From contig NZ_CP086063.1 of the NCBI RefSeq assembly GCF_020783315.1, forward strand, positions 1-64,000: a DNA stretch of 64,000 nt, in the 5' to 3' direction. The stretch is from Ferruginibacter lapsinanis. Its GTDB lineage: Bacteria; Bacteroidota; Bacteroidia; Chitinophagales; Chitinophagaceae. Numbering within the stretch: the first letter of the stretch is position 1; every line of letters begins with the position of its first letter. The position numbers and the translations under genes are program-made. Under the pieces are notes generated by a model. It did not search any database. It had not been told where the DNA came from and saw only the letters and a program-made list of their open reading frames with translations. Positions 24,517 to 33,104 of this stretch are shown here, piece by piece.

Positions 24517-24822
24517 ATGTTAGCAGTAGTAAAAATAGCCGGACAACAATTTAAAGTAAAAGCTGGAGATAGCCTTTATGTACCTCATATTGAAGGTAAT
24601 GATGGCGATAAAGTTGAATTCTCTGAAGTGCTTTTAACTGATAATGCAGGAGCAATCTCTGTAGGTGCCGGTGTAAAAGCAGTAGTTAAGGCAGAAATTA
24701 TCAAAAGCCTTATTCAAGGTGATAAAGTAATTGCCTTTAAAATGAAAAGAAGAAAAGGTTTCCGTAAAAAACACGGACATCGTACTCACTACACACAAAT
24801 TAAAGTAACAGACATTGCGTAA
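24517..24822 (+). CDS. rplU: 50S ribosomal protein L21
   Basis: This 101-residue protein is bL21, starting MLAVVKIAGQQFKVKAGD and ending HRTHYTQIKVTDI, with the usual KMKRRKGFRKKHGHR RNA-binding block. An upstream in-frame TTG at 24478 would lengthen it, but it precedes the -7 box and homologs start at the chosen ATG. L27 follows 78 nt downstream in the standard rplU-rpmA order. Confidence 0.97.
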   Translation: MLAVVKIAGQQFKVKAGDSLYVPHIEGNDGDKVEFSEVLLTDNAGAISVGAGVKAVVKAEIIKSLIQGDKVIAFKMKRRKGFRKKHGHRTHYTQIKVTDIA

Positions 24823-24829
24823 TTACGTT

Positions 24830-24897
24830 TAACGTTTGAAGGTTTAGAGTTGAGTGATCAACTATGAACTAAAAACTATAAACTAAAAAACTAAATA
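24830..24897. repeat. low-complexity spacer between rplU and rpmA
   Basis: The 78-nt gap contains CGTTTAACGTTTGAAGG and then the tandem units CTATGAACTAAAAACTATAAACTAAAAAACTAAA. It belongs to the same general class as the other repeat spacers here, with a different unit and within a ribosomal operon. Confidence 0.45.
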
Positions 24898-24900
24898 AAG

Positions 24901-25167
24901 ATGGCACATAAAAAAGGTGAAGGTTCCGTAAAGAACGGAAGAGACTCACAAAGCAAAAGATTAGGCGTAAAAATTTATGGTGGACAACCTGCTCTTTCAG
25001 GTAACATCATCGTTCGTCAACGTGGTACTGTTTATCATCCTGGTAAAAATGTTGGTGTTGGAAAAGACTTTACAATCTTCGCATTAGCTGATGGAATTGT
25101 AGAATTCAAAAAAGGAAAAGGAGATAAAAGTTACATTTCAGTGAACGCTGCTGAAGTTGCCAACTAA
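24901..25167 (+). CDS. rpmA: 50S ribosomal protein L27
   Basis: This 88-residue protein is bL27. It begins [20 protein letters not shown], with no cleavable N-terminal extension of the Firmicutes type, and contains [32 protein letters not shown]. Its N-terminal tail reaches the peptidyl-transferase centre in known ribosomes. It is second in the rplU-rpmA operon. The small lysine/alanine-rich gene begins 82 nt later. Confidence 0.97.
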   Translation: MAHKKGEGSVKNGRDSQSKRLGVKIYGGQPALSGNIIVRQRGTVYHPGKNVGVGKDFTIFALADGIVEFKKGKGDKSYISVNAAEVAN

Positions 25168-25249
25168 AAAAAATAAAAGTTTTTTTTGGTAGATTGAAAA
25201 ATGTTTTTATTTTTAAGTATTATTTACTAACCAATTAAATTTAAAAAAC

Positions 25250-25423
25250 ATGGCAACTGCAAAAAAAGCTGCAAAAAAAGCTGCTCCGAAAAAAGCTGCA
25301 AAAAAAGCTGCTCCAAAAAAAGCCGCTCCAAAAAAAGCTGCTAAAAAAGCTGCTCCAAAAAAAGCCGCTAAAAAAGCTGCTCCAAAAAAAGCTGCTAAAA
25401 AAGCTGCTCCAAAAAAGAAGTAA
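25250..25423 (+). CDS. 57-residue lysine/alanine/proline-repeat protein, histone H1-like
   Basis: The frame from ATG 25250 to TAA 25421-25423 encodes MATAKKAAKKAAPKKAAKKA followed by further AAPKKAAKK units, ending APKKK. It contains almost only Ala, Lys and Pro in a five-residue rhythm, like the C-terminal tails of histone H1 and bacterial H1-like proteins. A DNA- or RNA-binding, charge-neutralising role is likely by composition only. It follows rpmA by 82 nt and has a strong terminator 30 nt after its stop, which supports a real expressed gene. Its many A6-A8 runs would make it prone to length change. There is no globular domain. Confidence 0.75.
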   Translation: MATAKKAAKKAAPKKAAKKAAPKKAAPKKAAKKAAPKKAAKKAAPKKAAKKAAPKKK

Positions 25424-25452
25424 GCTTTGCTTTTTAAAAAGCGAAACTAATA

Positions 25453-25484
25453 AAAAAGTCTCTCAAGCAATTGGGAGACTTTTT
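25453..25484 (+). terminator. intrinsic terminator after the H1-like gene
   Basis: Arms 25453-25466 and 25471-25484 form a 14-bp stem, including one G-T pair, closed by a GCAA tetraloop. The right arm ends in TTTTT. It ends the rplU-rpmA-H1-like unit. Confidence 0.85.
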
Positions 25485-25606
25485 AATTTGTACCTACTCT
25501 CACTTTATTCTACCAACAAATAAAAATGTATCGACATAGGAAATACTTGTCTGATCAATTCATTTTCTATTGGCCGAACGATATAGAAAACAGCTCATTT
25601 TTTTAC

Positions 25607-25614
25607 TATTTTTG
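25607..25614 (+). promoter_or_regulatory. Bacteroidota -7 box (TATTTTTG) for the PolX gene
   Basis: This is an exact TAnnTTTG match with 4 nt to the ATG at 25619, the same spacing as at purK, so the mRNA may be leaderless. Confidence 0.55.
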
Positions 25615-25618
25615 ATAT

Positions 25619-27304
25619 ATGAACAACTCCCAGATAGCAGACTGCTTCTCACTTTTAGCCAAATTGATGGAAATACATGGCGAAAATAGTTTTAAAGCAA
25701 AATCTTACGCAGCCGCCGCATTTAATATTGAGAAATTACCGATGCAATTATCGGAAATGGATAAAGCCGAATTATTTTTACTAAAAGGAATTGGCGAATC
25801 AAGTGCAAAAAAAATTATTGAATTGTTGGAAACAGGAGAGCTCTCTTCACTAAAAGATATCATTTTAAAAACGCCTAACGGTGTTGTAGAAATGTTGAAC
25901 ATAAAAGGGATCGGTCCAAAAAAGATCAGTGTGATCTGGAAAGAAATGGGCATTGAAACTATCGGAGAATTATTATATGCATGCAAAGAAAACCGATTAA
26001 AATTATACAAAGGGTTTGGAGAAAAGACACAAAAAAGTGTTGAAGAAAATATTGAATTCTATTTTCAAAATCAGGGAATTTTCCTTTTTGCACAGACAGA
26101 AACCGTTTTTTCGCAAATAAAAGGGTACCTCGAAAAAATATTTTTTCCACAGGTAATTAACGAAACGGGAGCTTATAGAAGACATCAACTTACTATTGAT
26201 GAAATTGAATTTGTAGTGAATGTGTCCAACGATGTAGTAAAACAAAAAATGCAAAGTGCAAATCCTCCCGCTTTATTAGATGAGAGTGAAACAAGCATAG
26301 CTTATAAGTTAATGAATGGATTAAAAATCCGCTTTTATACCGGAACCCAATCATTCACCAAAAGATTATTTACTACAACCGGATCTGCAATATTCAATGA
26401 AACTTTCAATAATAATTATTCTGACACTGTTTATACTGATGATAATATAACAGATGATAGTATCATTTTTAAAAATGCTGGTATACAATATATAGAACCT
26501 TACTTAAGAGAAACTGCAGACATCATAGATAAAGCAAAAGCATTTGCAATACCCGATGTTATACAACCTACGGATATTAAAGGAATCATTCACAGCCATA
26601 GTACATGGAGCGATGGTAGTAATACTGTTGAAGAGATGGCTAAAGCAGCTATAGAAAAAGGATTTGAGTACCTGGTGCTCAGTGATCATAGCAAGAGTGC
26701 ATTTTATGCCAATGGGCTGGATGAAGAAAGAATTAAACAACAGCACAGGCAGATAGACGAGTTTAATGCCAGGCTGGCCCCATTCAAGATCTTCAAAAGC
26801 ATTGAAAGTGATATTTTATACGATGGCAATCTTGATTACAGTAATAGTATTCTCTCTACATTCGATCTGGTTATTGCCTCTGTGCACTCTATCTTAAAAA
26901 TGACCGAAGAAAAAGCCATGCAGCGCCTTATTACTGCAATAGAAAATCCTTACACTACAATTTTAGGTCATCCTACCGGAAGATTACTCTTAAGTCGCAA
27001 GGGCTACCCAATCAACCATACAAAGATCATTGATGCCTGTGCTGCTAATAATGTGGTGATAGAATTAAATGCTAACCCTAATAGGTTGGATATTGACTGG
27101 CAGTTTATAGAATATGCATTGAAGAAAAATGTATTGATCTCTATCAACCCGGATGCCCATACAATTGAAGGATATGATGATATCAGATACGGTGTACTGG
27201 CTGCTCAGAAAGGTATGCTTACTGTAAAAGACAATTTAAGCAGTTTTGGATTGAAAGAATTTGAAGCGTTTTTACGCAACAAAAAAACTGATCTGATGAT
27301 TTAA
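25619..27304 (+). CDS. PolX-family protein (Pol-beta-like plus PHP) with altered polymerase active site
   Basis: This 561-residue protein has the PolX layout: helix-hairpin-helix motifs (LLKGIGESSAKKI, LNIKGIGPKKI), a nucleotidyltransferase region (about 150-310) and a C-terminal PHP phosphoesterase. The PHP metal ligands are intact: HSHSTWSDG (325-333), LSDHS (354-358), ESD (396-398), SVHS (421-424), GHPTGR (450-455) and NPDAH (510-514). The polymerase site is not. Canonical GSYRRxxxxxxDID reads GAYRRHQLTIDEIE (184-197), and the third carboxylate position is Arg238 (KIRFY). It is probably a 3'-5' exonuclease/AP-endonuclease-type enzyme without polymerase activity. The gene converges on the kinase gene with a 7-nt gap. 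Confidence 0.88.
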   Translation: MNNSQIADCFSLLAKLMEIHGENSFKAKSYAAAAFNIEKLPMQLSEMDKAELFLLKGIGESSAKKIIELLETGELSSLKDIILKTPNGVVEMLNIKGIGPKKISVIWKEMGIETIGELLYACKENRLKLYKGFGEKTQKSVEENIEFYFQNQGIFLFAQTETVFSQIKGYLEKIFFPQVINETGAYRRHQLTIDEIEFVVNVSNDVVKQKMQSANPPALLDESETSIAYKLMNGLKIRFYTGTQSFTKRLFTTTGSAIFNETFNNNYSDTVYTDDNITDDSIIFKNAGIQYIEPYLRETADIIDKAKAFAIPDVIQPTDIKGIIHSHSTWSDGSNTVEEMAKAAIEKGFEYLVLSDHSKSAFYANGLDEERIKQQHRQIDEFNARLAPFKIFKSIESDILYDGNLDYSNSILSTFDLVIASVHSILKMTEEKAMQRLITAIENPYTTILGHPTGRLLLSRKGYPINHTKIIDACAANNVVIELNANPNRLDIDWQFIEYALKKNVLISINPDAHTIEGYDDIRYGVLAAQKGMLTVKDNLSSFGLKEFEAFLRNKKTDLMI

Positions 27305-27311
27305 TGCTGTA

Positions 27312-30300
27312 TCAATTCGTTCCGACTAAAGGAAGCTCCACAAAAAACACAGTACCTTCTCCTTCCCTTGTTTCGAACCATATACGTCCTTTGCTTTGCT
27401 CTACAATACCTTTACACATAGCCAAGCCCAACCCCGTACCAGAAGTCTTAGTAGTAAAATTGGGCATAAAGATCTTATGTCGCATTTCTCTTGGAATACC
27501 AATCCCATTATCTTTTATGGTTACCAATACATTTTTGCCCACAATCGTTTCATTTATTTCTATTACTGGTTTTTTAGGGCTCGGAATAGATTGTATGGCA
27601 TTTTGAACCAAATTATTAAATAGCCTATTGATATGTGTACTGTCTGCATTTACTTTTACCGGTGCAGATACAAAATTCCATGTCAAATCGATATTATCTT
27701 CTATAGAGTGCAACTGAGCAACTGAAAGCAATGTTTCGTTCAAGTTAAATACTTCATTTTTGGGATTGCCAATATTAGCAAACTGTGAAAAGTCTCCGGC
27801 TATCTGACTAAGATGATCTATTTGTTCAACCAGTGTTTTGGCCACACTAATACTTAATTCTCTTACATTAACAGAATTAGTATCGATCGCCTTTTGCAAA
27901 TACTGTAAACTCAATTTCATGGGTGTCAGCGGATTCTTGATCTCATGTGCTACTTGTTTTGCCATTTCACGCCAGGCCCCTTCCCTTTCACTCTTTGCCA
28001 ATGCAATGGCACTATCATCAAGCTTATTAACCATGGTATTGTACTCATTTACCAGTTCTCCTATTTCATCTTTACGGTTCCATATAATCGCTTCATTTTT
28101 CTTGCCCAGATTTACTTCTCTCATTTTATGACTGATAAAAGAGAACGATCTTGTAATACGATTCGTTATAAATAACGCAACAATACCTGCTATTAAAAAT
28201 ATAAATGCATTCAGGTTGATGATGGCAACGAGGAAATTCGAAATTTCCTGGCGAAGTTTTGTTTGCGCTGTGAAATACGGAATATTGAGATAAGCGTATT
28301 CTCTCCCCGATTCATCAATTACAGGTACGTAGTTACTCAAATACTCCAGGGTACCTATCTTCTCTTCTCCGAAATATTGAATTTCTTTCAACTTATGTAA
28401 ATGATAATAGGCCAGCGGATCCATCTTACTACTAACAATTCCTTTACTGTAAGGTAAAGGCAGAGAGGACACTTGCAAATTACCATCCAGATCATACAAA
28501 TTAATATCAGCTGCATGTATCTCAGAGATCTTTGTTACCATTTGCTCCAAACTTGCTCTGTAAGCCTGATCATAAACCTTTATAGCATCATCAAATACCG
28601 ACAATTCACTAATGGTATTTCTTACTTCATTAGCCATTACATGTATCGTACGACTTAATTTTTCTCTGTTATTACTATGATAACGATTGATAAAAAATAA
28701 GATGGTGGCAATACCAATAACAATGAATGATAGTAAGCTGATAAAGATAATGGTACCATGCACCTGATTACGAATACTCATTTGCCAATATTTGCGCATT
28801 TCATTCGGTCTGAAACGAGAGCGGATAACTGCATTTAAAAACCAAAAAATTCCGGTTACAAATAAAAAGGCGCAAAATAAATAGGAGAACAATGTAATTG
28901 ACTCAATGAAAAAATTATCTTCTTTAGAAATAATCACCACTTTATCTGACCCGGCTTTATACCAAAGCTCGTCATATCCATTTTTTCTGATATTAACATA
29001 TTCATTTTCCGGCACCTGAGCGGTATCTAACTGCCATGGGAACGCATAATCATTATGACTGCTCACTAACTGCAATTTATTGTAAACTGCATAAGAATAA
29101 ATAGGAGAATTTTCAATGGAGTTATTATACCCTTTTAAAAATAACTCAGGATACAACGCATCCGTTTTATATTTCTTAGGCGATGCCAGTATAAAAACGT
29201 ACCCAAGCAACTTACCCGAAGTGTCCGTAATATCTTTTTTACTGATATAAGTAAAGCGATCATAAGAAACATCATAATAAAAAAGGTCTCCTATACCTGT
29301 CGGTTTTCCCTGTGTGTTCAACACTGTGATCAATGTATTGAAACTCGTTGAATCCTGATTAAACAAAGGACGTTCATATTCATTAAAAGTAAAAATACGG
29401 GTATCATATTTATTCAGATAGCCCGAAAAGTTTTCGTTTAGCAAGCTATCTTTTAAAAGTTTATTCGTTGAGTCATTTCTGAATTTATAGAACAATGGCG
29501 CCAATGCTTCGCTTCGAAAATCCGTCAGTACCGTGTTCATTAATCGCTCGCTTGACGGATCTGCTTTATTGGCAAGGGTTTCAGCATAATGCTTCCTTTT
29601 TTCATTTTCTTTTTTATTGTTTTCTACAATGATTATTGATGCCAATGAAAAGGAAAAAAAGAAAACCCAAAATACCAATCTTGAAGAGATAATTTTAGAT
29701 GCTAACAATGAAAGATAGTTGCTGTTTAATAACTGAAGATACAATACCAACCATCCGAGCAACATCAACTCAAAACTTACATTCAGCCTGTTTATCTGTG
29801 AAGTAAGTGCCACCAAACCGACCACCGCAACGAAAAAATTCAATGGCAAAAACTTTTTCGGAAAAAGAGGCAATATCAGGTATGTCACAATCTGAGTTAT
29901 AAAAAAGTAGGCAATTGATATACACCCCAAAACAACAAAACCAACAACAGTATAATAATTAAGTGTAAAAAAGTTAACTACATCAAACGATATCTGAGAG
30001 TCTGCAACCATTGAACGAAATATATTACCGCAAACAAAAGTTCCACCCAAAAGAATTGTTATTCCGACAAAAATAACTACCCATTTAACGAACGCTGACC
30101 TGGTATTGATCACTACTTTTTTTTCCTCTATGTAATGTCGAACAAACAACACCAACCATAGCAATAGCACCGCATTGATCAACAGGTCACCCAAAGAACG
30201 AAGTACTGCATTGGAACCATATACCGAGGGATCAAACAATTCGAACTGTCGAAAGTATAATGGTATTGGATAGTAATAACTCAATACTCTTAAGAAAACT

Positions 30301-31064
30301 ACCATCAGGATCAAAAAAGATATCGCCGGCAAAAACTTTCTCTGCACCAAATATGTGGCTGTAAAATGGATGAAGAGTAATACCAGAAAAGCCGCAATCA
30401 ACCGGCACATTACGGCTCCCAGATTATTATGCTTTATAACTATTTGCGTTATCGGTTCTAAAGAAAAAAGATATTCTCCCTCTTTCGATCTGATGATGGT
30501 ACTATTTTTATTTTTATCCGAAATAGTATAATTGTCACCGATATCGTTTCCTGCTGCAAAATTATTTTTTAAGTACTCATTAGTAATTGTATAATCCCAT
30601 TTTACCGGGATTAAACATAACAAAGCATACCCGCCACACCTTGCTTTCCGCCAAACATAACTACCATTTGATAATTGAAAATAACCACTTGTATCGAAAT
30701 TTGATAATGTTTGCGGGGAAGGTGTTACAACCTGTGTATTCCAGAACTTCAGGTCATACTCTTGCATTGCATTTTGCTGATACACATAAAAAAAATACTT
30801 TTTCCCCGTTAATTCTTTCAAAAAAGATTCTTCATATTTTCCGGAAACAATTTTTTTTACGAGAACAGAATCATTGCCCAGCTTATCAAAATCATCTTCC
30901 TGATCGTGTATATATCTGGCAATATTTCTTTCAGCTGCTCTTACTGAAGAAATGTCTGACCAATAATTATCAATAATGAATGAGATGGTAATAAGCCATG
31001 CTGCAGCTATCAAAAGGTAGCTATTTTTGAAAATGAACTGTTTAAGACTGATCTCTTTATGCAA
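27312..31064 (-). CDS. large membrane sensor histidine kinase (NtrY-like, HAMP plus HisKA/HATPase)
   Basis: This 1250-residue protein has an N-terminal helix, a long extracytoplasmic part, and a cluster of helices between about residues 210 and 490 (for example FIHFTATYLVQRKFLPAISF). A second extracytoplasmic domain covers about 500-720, and two more membrane segments flank another sensor region. HAMP (about 950-1000) is followed by the H-box EMAKQVAHEIKNPLTP, with His near 1038. The N box is NLVQNAIQS, G1 is DNGIGIPREM and G2 is TSGTGLGLAM. The kinase part resembles NtrY. No response regulator gene is next to it, so it is an orphan in this window. The ligand is unknown. Confidence 0.88.
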   Translation of the reverse strand: MHKEISLKQFIFKNSYLLIAAAWLITISFIIDNYWSDISSVRAAERNIARYIHDQEDDFDKLGNDSVLVKKIVSGKYEESFLKELTGKKYFFYVYQQNAMQEYDLKFWNTQVVTPSPQTLSNFDTSGYFQLSNGSYVWRKARCGGYALLCLIPVKWDYTITNEYLKNNFAAGNDIGDNYTISDKNKNSTIIRSKEGEYLFSLEPITQIVIKHNNLGAVMCRLIAAFLVLLFIHFTATYLVQRKFLPAISFLILMVVFLRVLSYYYPIPLYFRQFELFDPSVYGSNAVLRSLGDLLINAVLLLWLVLFVRHYIEEKKVVINTRSAFVKWVVIFVGITILLGGTFVCGNIFRSMVADSQISFDVVNFFTLNYYTVVGFVVLGCISIAYFFITQIVTYLILPLFPKKFLPLNFFVAVVGLVALTSQINRLNVSFELMLLGWLVLYLQLLNSNYLSLLASKIISSRLVFWVFFFSFSLASIIIVENNKKENEKRKHYAETLANKADPSSERLMNTVLTDFRSEALAPLFYKFRNDSTNKLLKDSLLNENFSGYLNKYDTRIFTFNEYERPLFNQDSTSFNTLITVLNTQGKPTGIGDLFYYDVSYDRFTYISKKDITDTSGKLLGYVFILASPKKYKTDALYPELFLKGYNNSIENSPIYSYAVYNKLQLVSSHNDYAFPWQLDTAQVPENEYVNIRKNGYDELWYKAGSDKVVIISKEDNFFIESITLFSYLFCAFLFVTGIFWFLNAVIRSRFRPNEMRKYWQMSIRNQVHGTIIFISLLSFIVIGIATILFFINRYHSNNREKLSRTIHVMANEVRNTISELSVFDDAIKVYDQAYRASLEQMVTKISEIHAADINLYDLDGNLQVSSLPLPYSKGIVSSKMDPLAYYHLHKLKEIQYFGEEKIGTLEYLSNYVPVIDESGREYAYLNIPYFTAQTKLRQEISNFLVAIINLNAFIFLIAGIVALFITNRITRSFSFISHKMREVNLGKKNEAIIWNRKDEIGELVNEYNTMVNKLDDSAIALAKSEREGAWREMAKQVAHEIKNPLTPMKLSLQYLQKAIDTNSVNVRELSISVAKTLVEQIDHLSQIAGDFSQFANIGNPKNEVFNLNETLLSVAQLHSIEDNIDLTWNFVSAPVKVNADSTHINRLFNNLVQNAIQSIPSPKKPVIEINETIVGKNVLVTIKDNGIGIPREMRHKIFMPNFTTKTSGTGLGLAMCKGIVEQSKGRIWFETREGEGTVFFVELPLVGTN

Positions 31065-31086
31065 TGGCTGTAGATTAAAATATTAT

Positions 31087-31857
31087 TTATTGACGACGTT
31101 TGATAGAATCCCACACTGCATCCATTTCCTGCAATGTCATATCCGATAAAGATTTACCCATCTTCAGGGCCTCTTCTTCCATCATTGTAAACCTATTAAA
31201 AAATTTCTTATTGGTACGTTCTAATGCATTTTCAGCATCTATATCTAAAAACCTGGAAAAATTGATAAGGGAGAAAAAAACATCTCCCAACTCATCTTCC
31301 ATTTTATTTTTATCCCCTGTAGCAATTGCTTCAAAAAGTTCTTGTTTTTCTTCTTCCACTTTATCCCAAACCTGCTCTTTATTTTCCCACTCAAAGCCAA
31401 CCTGCTTAGCTTTTTCCTGCAAACGCATTGCCTTTATTGTAGCTGGGAGAGATTGGGGTACTCCACTCAATACAGATTTTTTGCCACTTTTAATTTTAAG
31501 CTTTTCCCAGTTGCGTTTTACATCTTCCTCGTCATTTACTTTCACATCTCCATAAATATGCGGATGACGATATATTAATTTTTCACAAACCCCATTGATC
31601 ACCTCGTCTAAAGTAAATTGATTTTGCTCTAATCCTATCTTGGCATAAAAAACAATATGCAATAAAATATCTCCCAGTTCTTCTTTGATACCACTCCAAT
31701 CATTGTCTGTGATAGCATCAACTAACTCATATGTTTCCTCAATAGTAAGTTGCCTAAGCGTTTGAATGGTCTGCTTTTTATCCCAGGGACATTGCGCTCT
31801 CAATTCATCCATAATTTTTACCAACCGTAAAAAAGCATCTGAAGTAACTTGTTGCAT
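31087..31857 (-). CDS. mazG: nucleoside triphosphate pyrophosphohydrolase
   Basis: This 256-residue protein hydrolyses NTPs to NMPs plus pyrophosphate and helps clear aberrant nucleotides. Two MazG all-alpha domains are present: CPWDKKQTIQTLRQLTIEETYELVDAI with the metal motif KEELGDILLHIVFYAKI, and a second with EEEKQELFEAI and MEDELGDVFFSLINFSRF. HPHIYGDVKV and NWEKLKIKSGKKSVLSGVP are family hallmarks. It lies 22 nt upstream of the kinase gene on the same strand and may share its transcript. Confidence 0.95.
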   Translation of the reverse strand: MQQVTSDAFLRLVKIMDELRAQCPWDKKQTIQTLRQLTIEETYELVDAITDNDWSGIKEELGDILLHIVFYAKIGLEQNQFTLDEVINGVCEKLIYRHPHIYGDVKVNDEEDVKRNWEKLKIKSGKKSVLSGVPQSLPATIKAMRLQEKAKQVGFEWENKEQVWDKVEEEKQELFEAIATGDKNKMEDELGDVFFSLINFSRFLDIDAENALERTNKKFFNRFTMMEEEALKMGKSLSDMTLQEMDAVWDSIKRRQ

Positions 31858-32185
31858 AGAGTTTTATTTTTATATACCTGTTGTTTGAACGTTATTTAAA
31901 TTCACCTTTAAGATATCAAATCCTTACATTTTATCGGGCTTTTTTACCCATAACCGATTGCAAAAATAGTTCCAGACTCATTTTTATAGACCAATTATCC
32001 TTAAAAATGTCATCATACAGCCATCAGAACACGTCTTTCACAAAGTACTATATTGAAGTTCCATTGCAATCTATTGATAAGGTGTTGTTAAAAGAAATAA
32101 AGATACTGCACATATTAAGTTTTGGCACAAAATAAGCAGTGTATATAACCAAATTAAAGTTATTTTTATGCCGAAATTTTATACA
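31858..32185. other. gene-poor 328-nt gap between mazG and a YD-like lipoprotein-sized gene
   Basis: A plus-strand open frame at 31881-32135 (84 codons) is present, but its protein has no recognisable family, signal or consistent composition. I see no terminator hairpin. A weak TATTTTTA box at 32161-32168 could serve the downstream gene. Nothing else is supported. Confidence 0.4.
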
Positions 32186-33028
32186 ATGAACAAACGGATA
32201 TTACTCATTTTCTTAAGCAGTGCCCTCTTTACTAATTACACCATTGCTCAATATTATTACAAGGAGATATTAAGTAACAAACAGTTGATCTCAGACCGAA
32301 ATGCTTTTAAAGATCAAAAAACAAGAACTATCATTATCCATAGTCTTGAAGCCGACGGCGAACCCAGTAAAGATTTTTTTTGTGAGAAAAATATCAATAA
32401 GGATTTTACACGTATAGAAACTCACAGTAAATCTAATATCAGCGGCGAATCAATACTAACCACCTATTTTACCCCCGACGGGCTTGTATTGAAAACAACT
32501 GATAGTTCTGAGTTATCGGCATCTACTTCCACTTATAAATACGACAACAATAATAACCTCATCAATATTACTTCTGTATCGCATTCAAATGATGATGATT
32601 TTGCCACCACTCTTACCGAAGAACACCAATATCTATACAACGAAAAAAATCAACCGGTAAAATTATTACGTATCAAAAATCGGAAAGACACTACCGTTAT
32701 CAATTTTACCATTGATGAAAAAGGGAATGTGAGTGATGAAATTGAAGCTATCCCTAATGGCCGACACTATTACTATTATTACAGCGAAAATAACAGACTT
32801 ACAGATATAGTACGGTACAATGTTATTAAAAATAAATTACTACCGGATTTTATTTTTGAGTACAACACCGCAGGGCAGCTACTGCAAATGATCACTTCAG
32901 AAGAAGGACCCAATAGCGACTATTTTATCTGGAAATATTTTTATGGCGATGATGGTTTAAGGATCATCGAAAAATGTTACTCAAAAGAAAAAGATCTGTT
33001 AGGGTCTTTTGAGTATGAATACAAGTAA
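32186..33028 (+). CDS. exported protein with YD/RHS-like repeats, function unknown
   Basis: The 280-residue product starts MNKRILLIFLSSALFTNYTI and has a signal peptide ending near A-Q at residue 22. An ATG six codons upstream (32168) is possible, but it would put charged and aromatic residues ahead of the signal. The mature part has irregular tyrosine-rich strands such as STYKYDNNNNLINIT, EHQYLYNEKNQPVKLLRI, FIFEYNTAGQLLQMI and GSFEYEYK. These resemble YD/RHS-type beta-hairpin repeats found in Bacteroidota surface proteins. Function is unknown. It ends just ahead of a bidirectional terminator shared with the TonB-type gene. Confidence 0.7.
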   Translation: MNKRILLIFLSSALFTNYTIAQYYYKEILSNKQLISDRNAFKDQKTRTIIIHSLEADGEPSKDFFCEKNINKDFTRIETHSKSNISGESILTTYFTPDGLVLKTTDSSELSASTSTYKYDNNNNLINITSVSHSNDDDFATTLTEEHQYLYNEKNQPVKLLRIKNRKDTTVINFTIDEKGNVSDEIEAIPNGRHYYYYYSENNRLTDIVRYNVIKNKLLPDFIFEYNTAGQLLQMITSEEGPNSDYFIWKYFYGDDGLRIIEKCYSKEKDLLGSFEYEYK

Positions 33029-33046
33029 TCATTTATGGTATAACAT

Positions 33047-33087
33047 ATAAAGAAGACCCCCTCAACAATTGAGGGGATCTTCTTTAT
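33047..33087. terminator. bidirectional terminator between two convergent genes
   Basis: Arms 33047-33065 and 33069-33087 form a 19-bp stem with one mismatch around a 3-nt loop. The AAAGAAGA/TCTTCTTT ends give U-rich tails in both directions. It lies between the YD-like gene and the TonB-type receptor. Confidence 0.8.
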
Positions 33088-33104
33088 AATAAGTTTTCGG
33101 GTTC

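Noticed and set aside
31881-32135. 84-codon plus-strand frame between mazG and the YD-like gene
   Set aside because: No family, no signal peptide, no promoter box, and mixed composition; kept only as a note on the gap.
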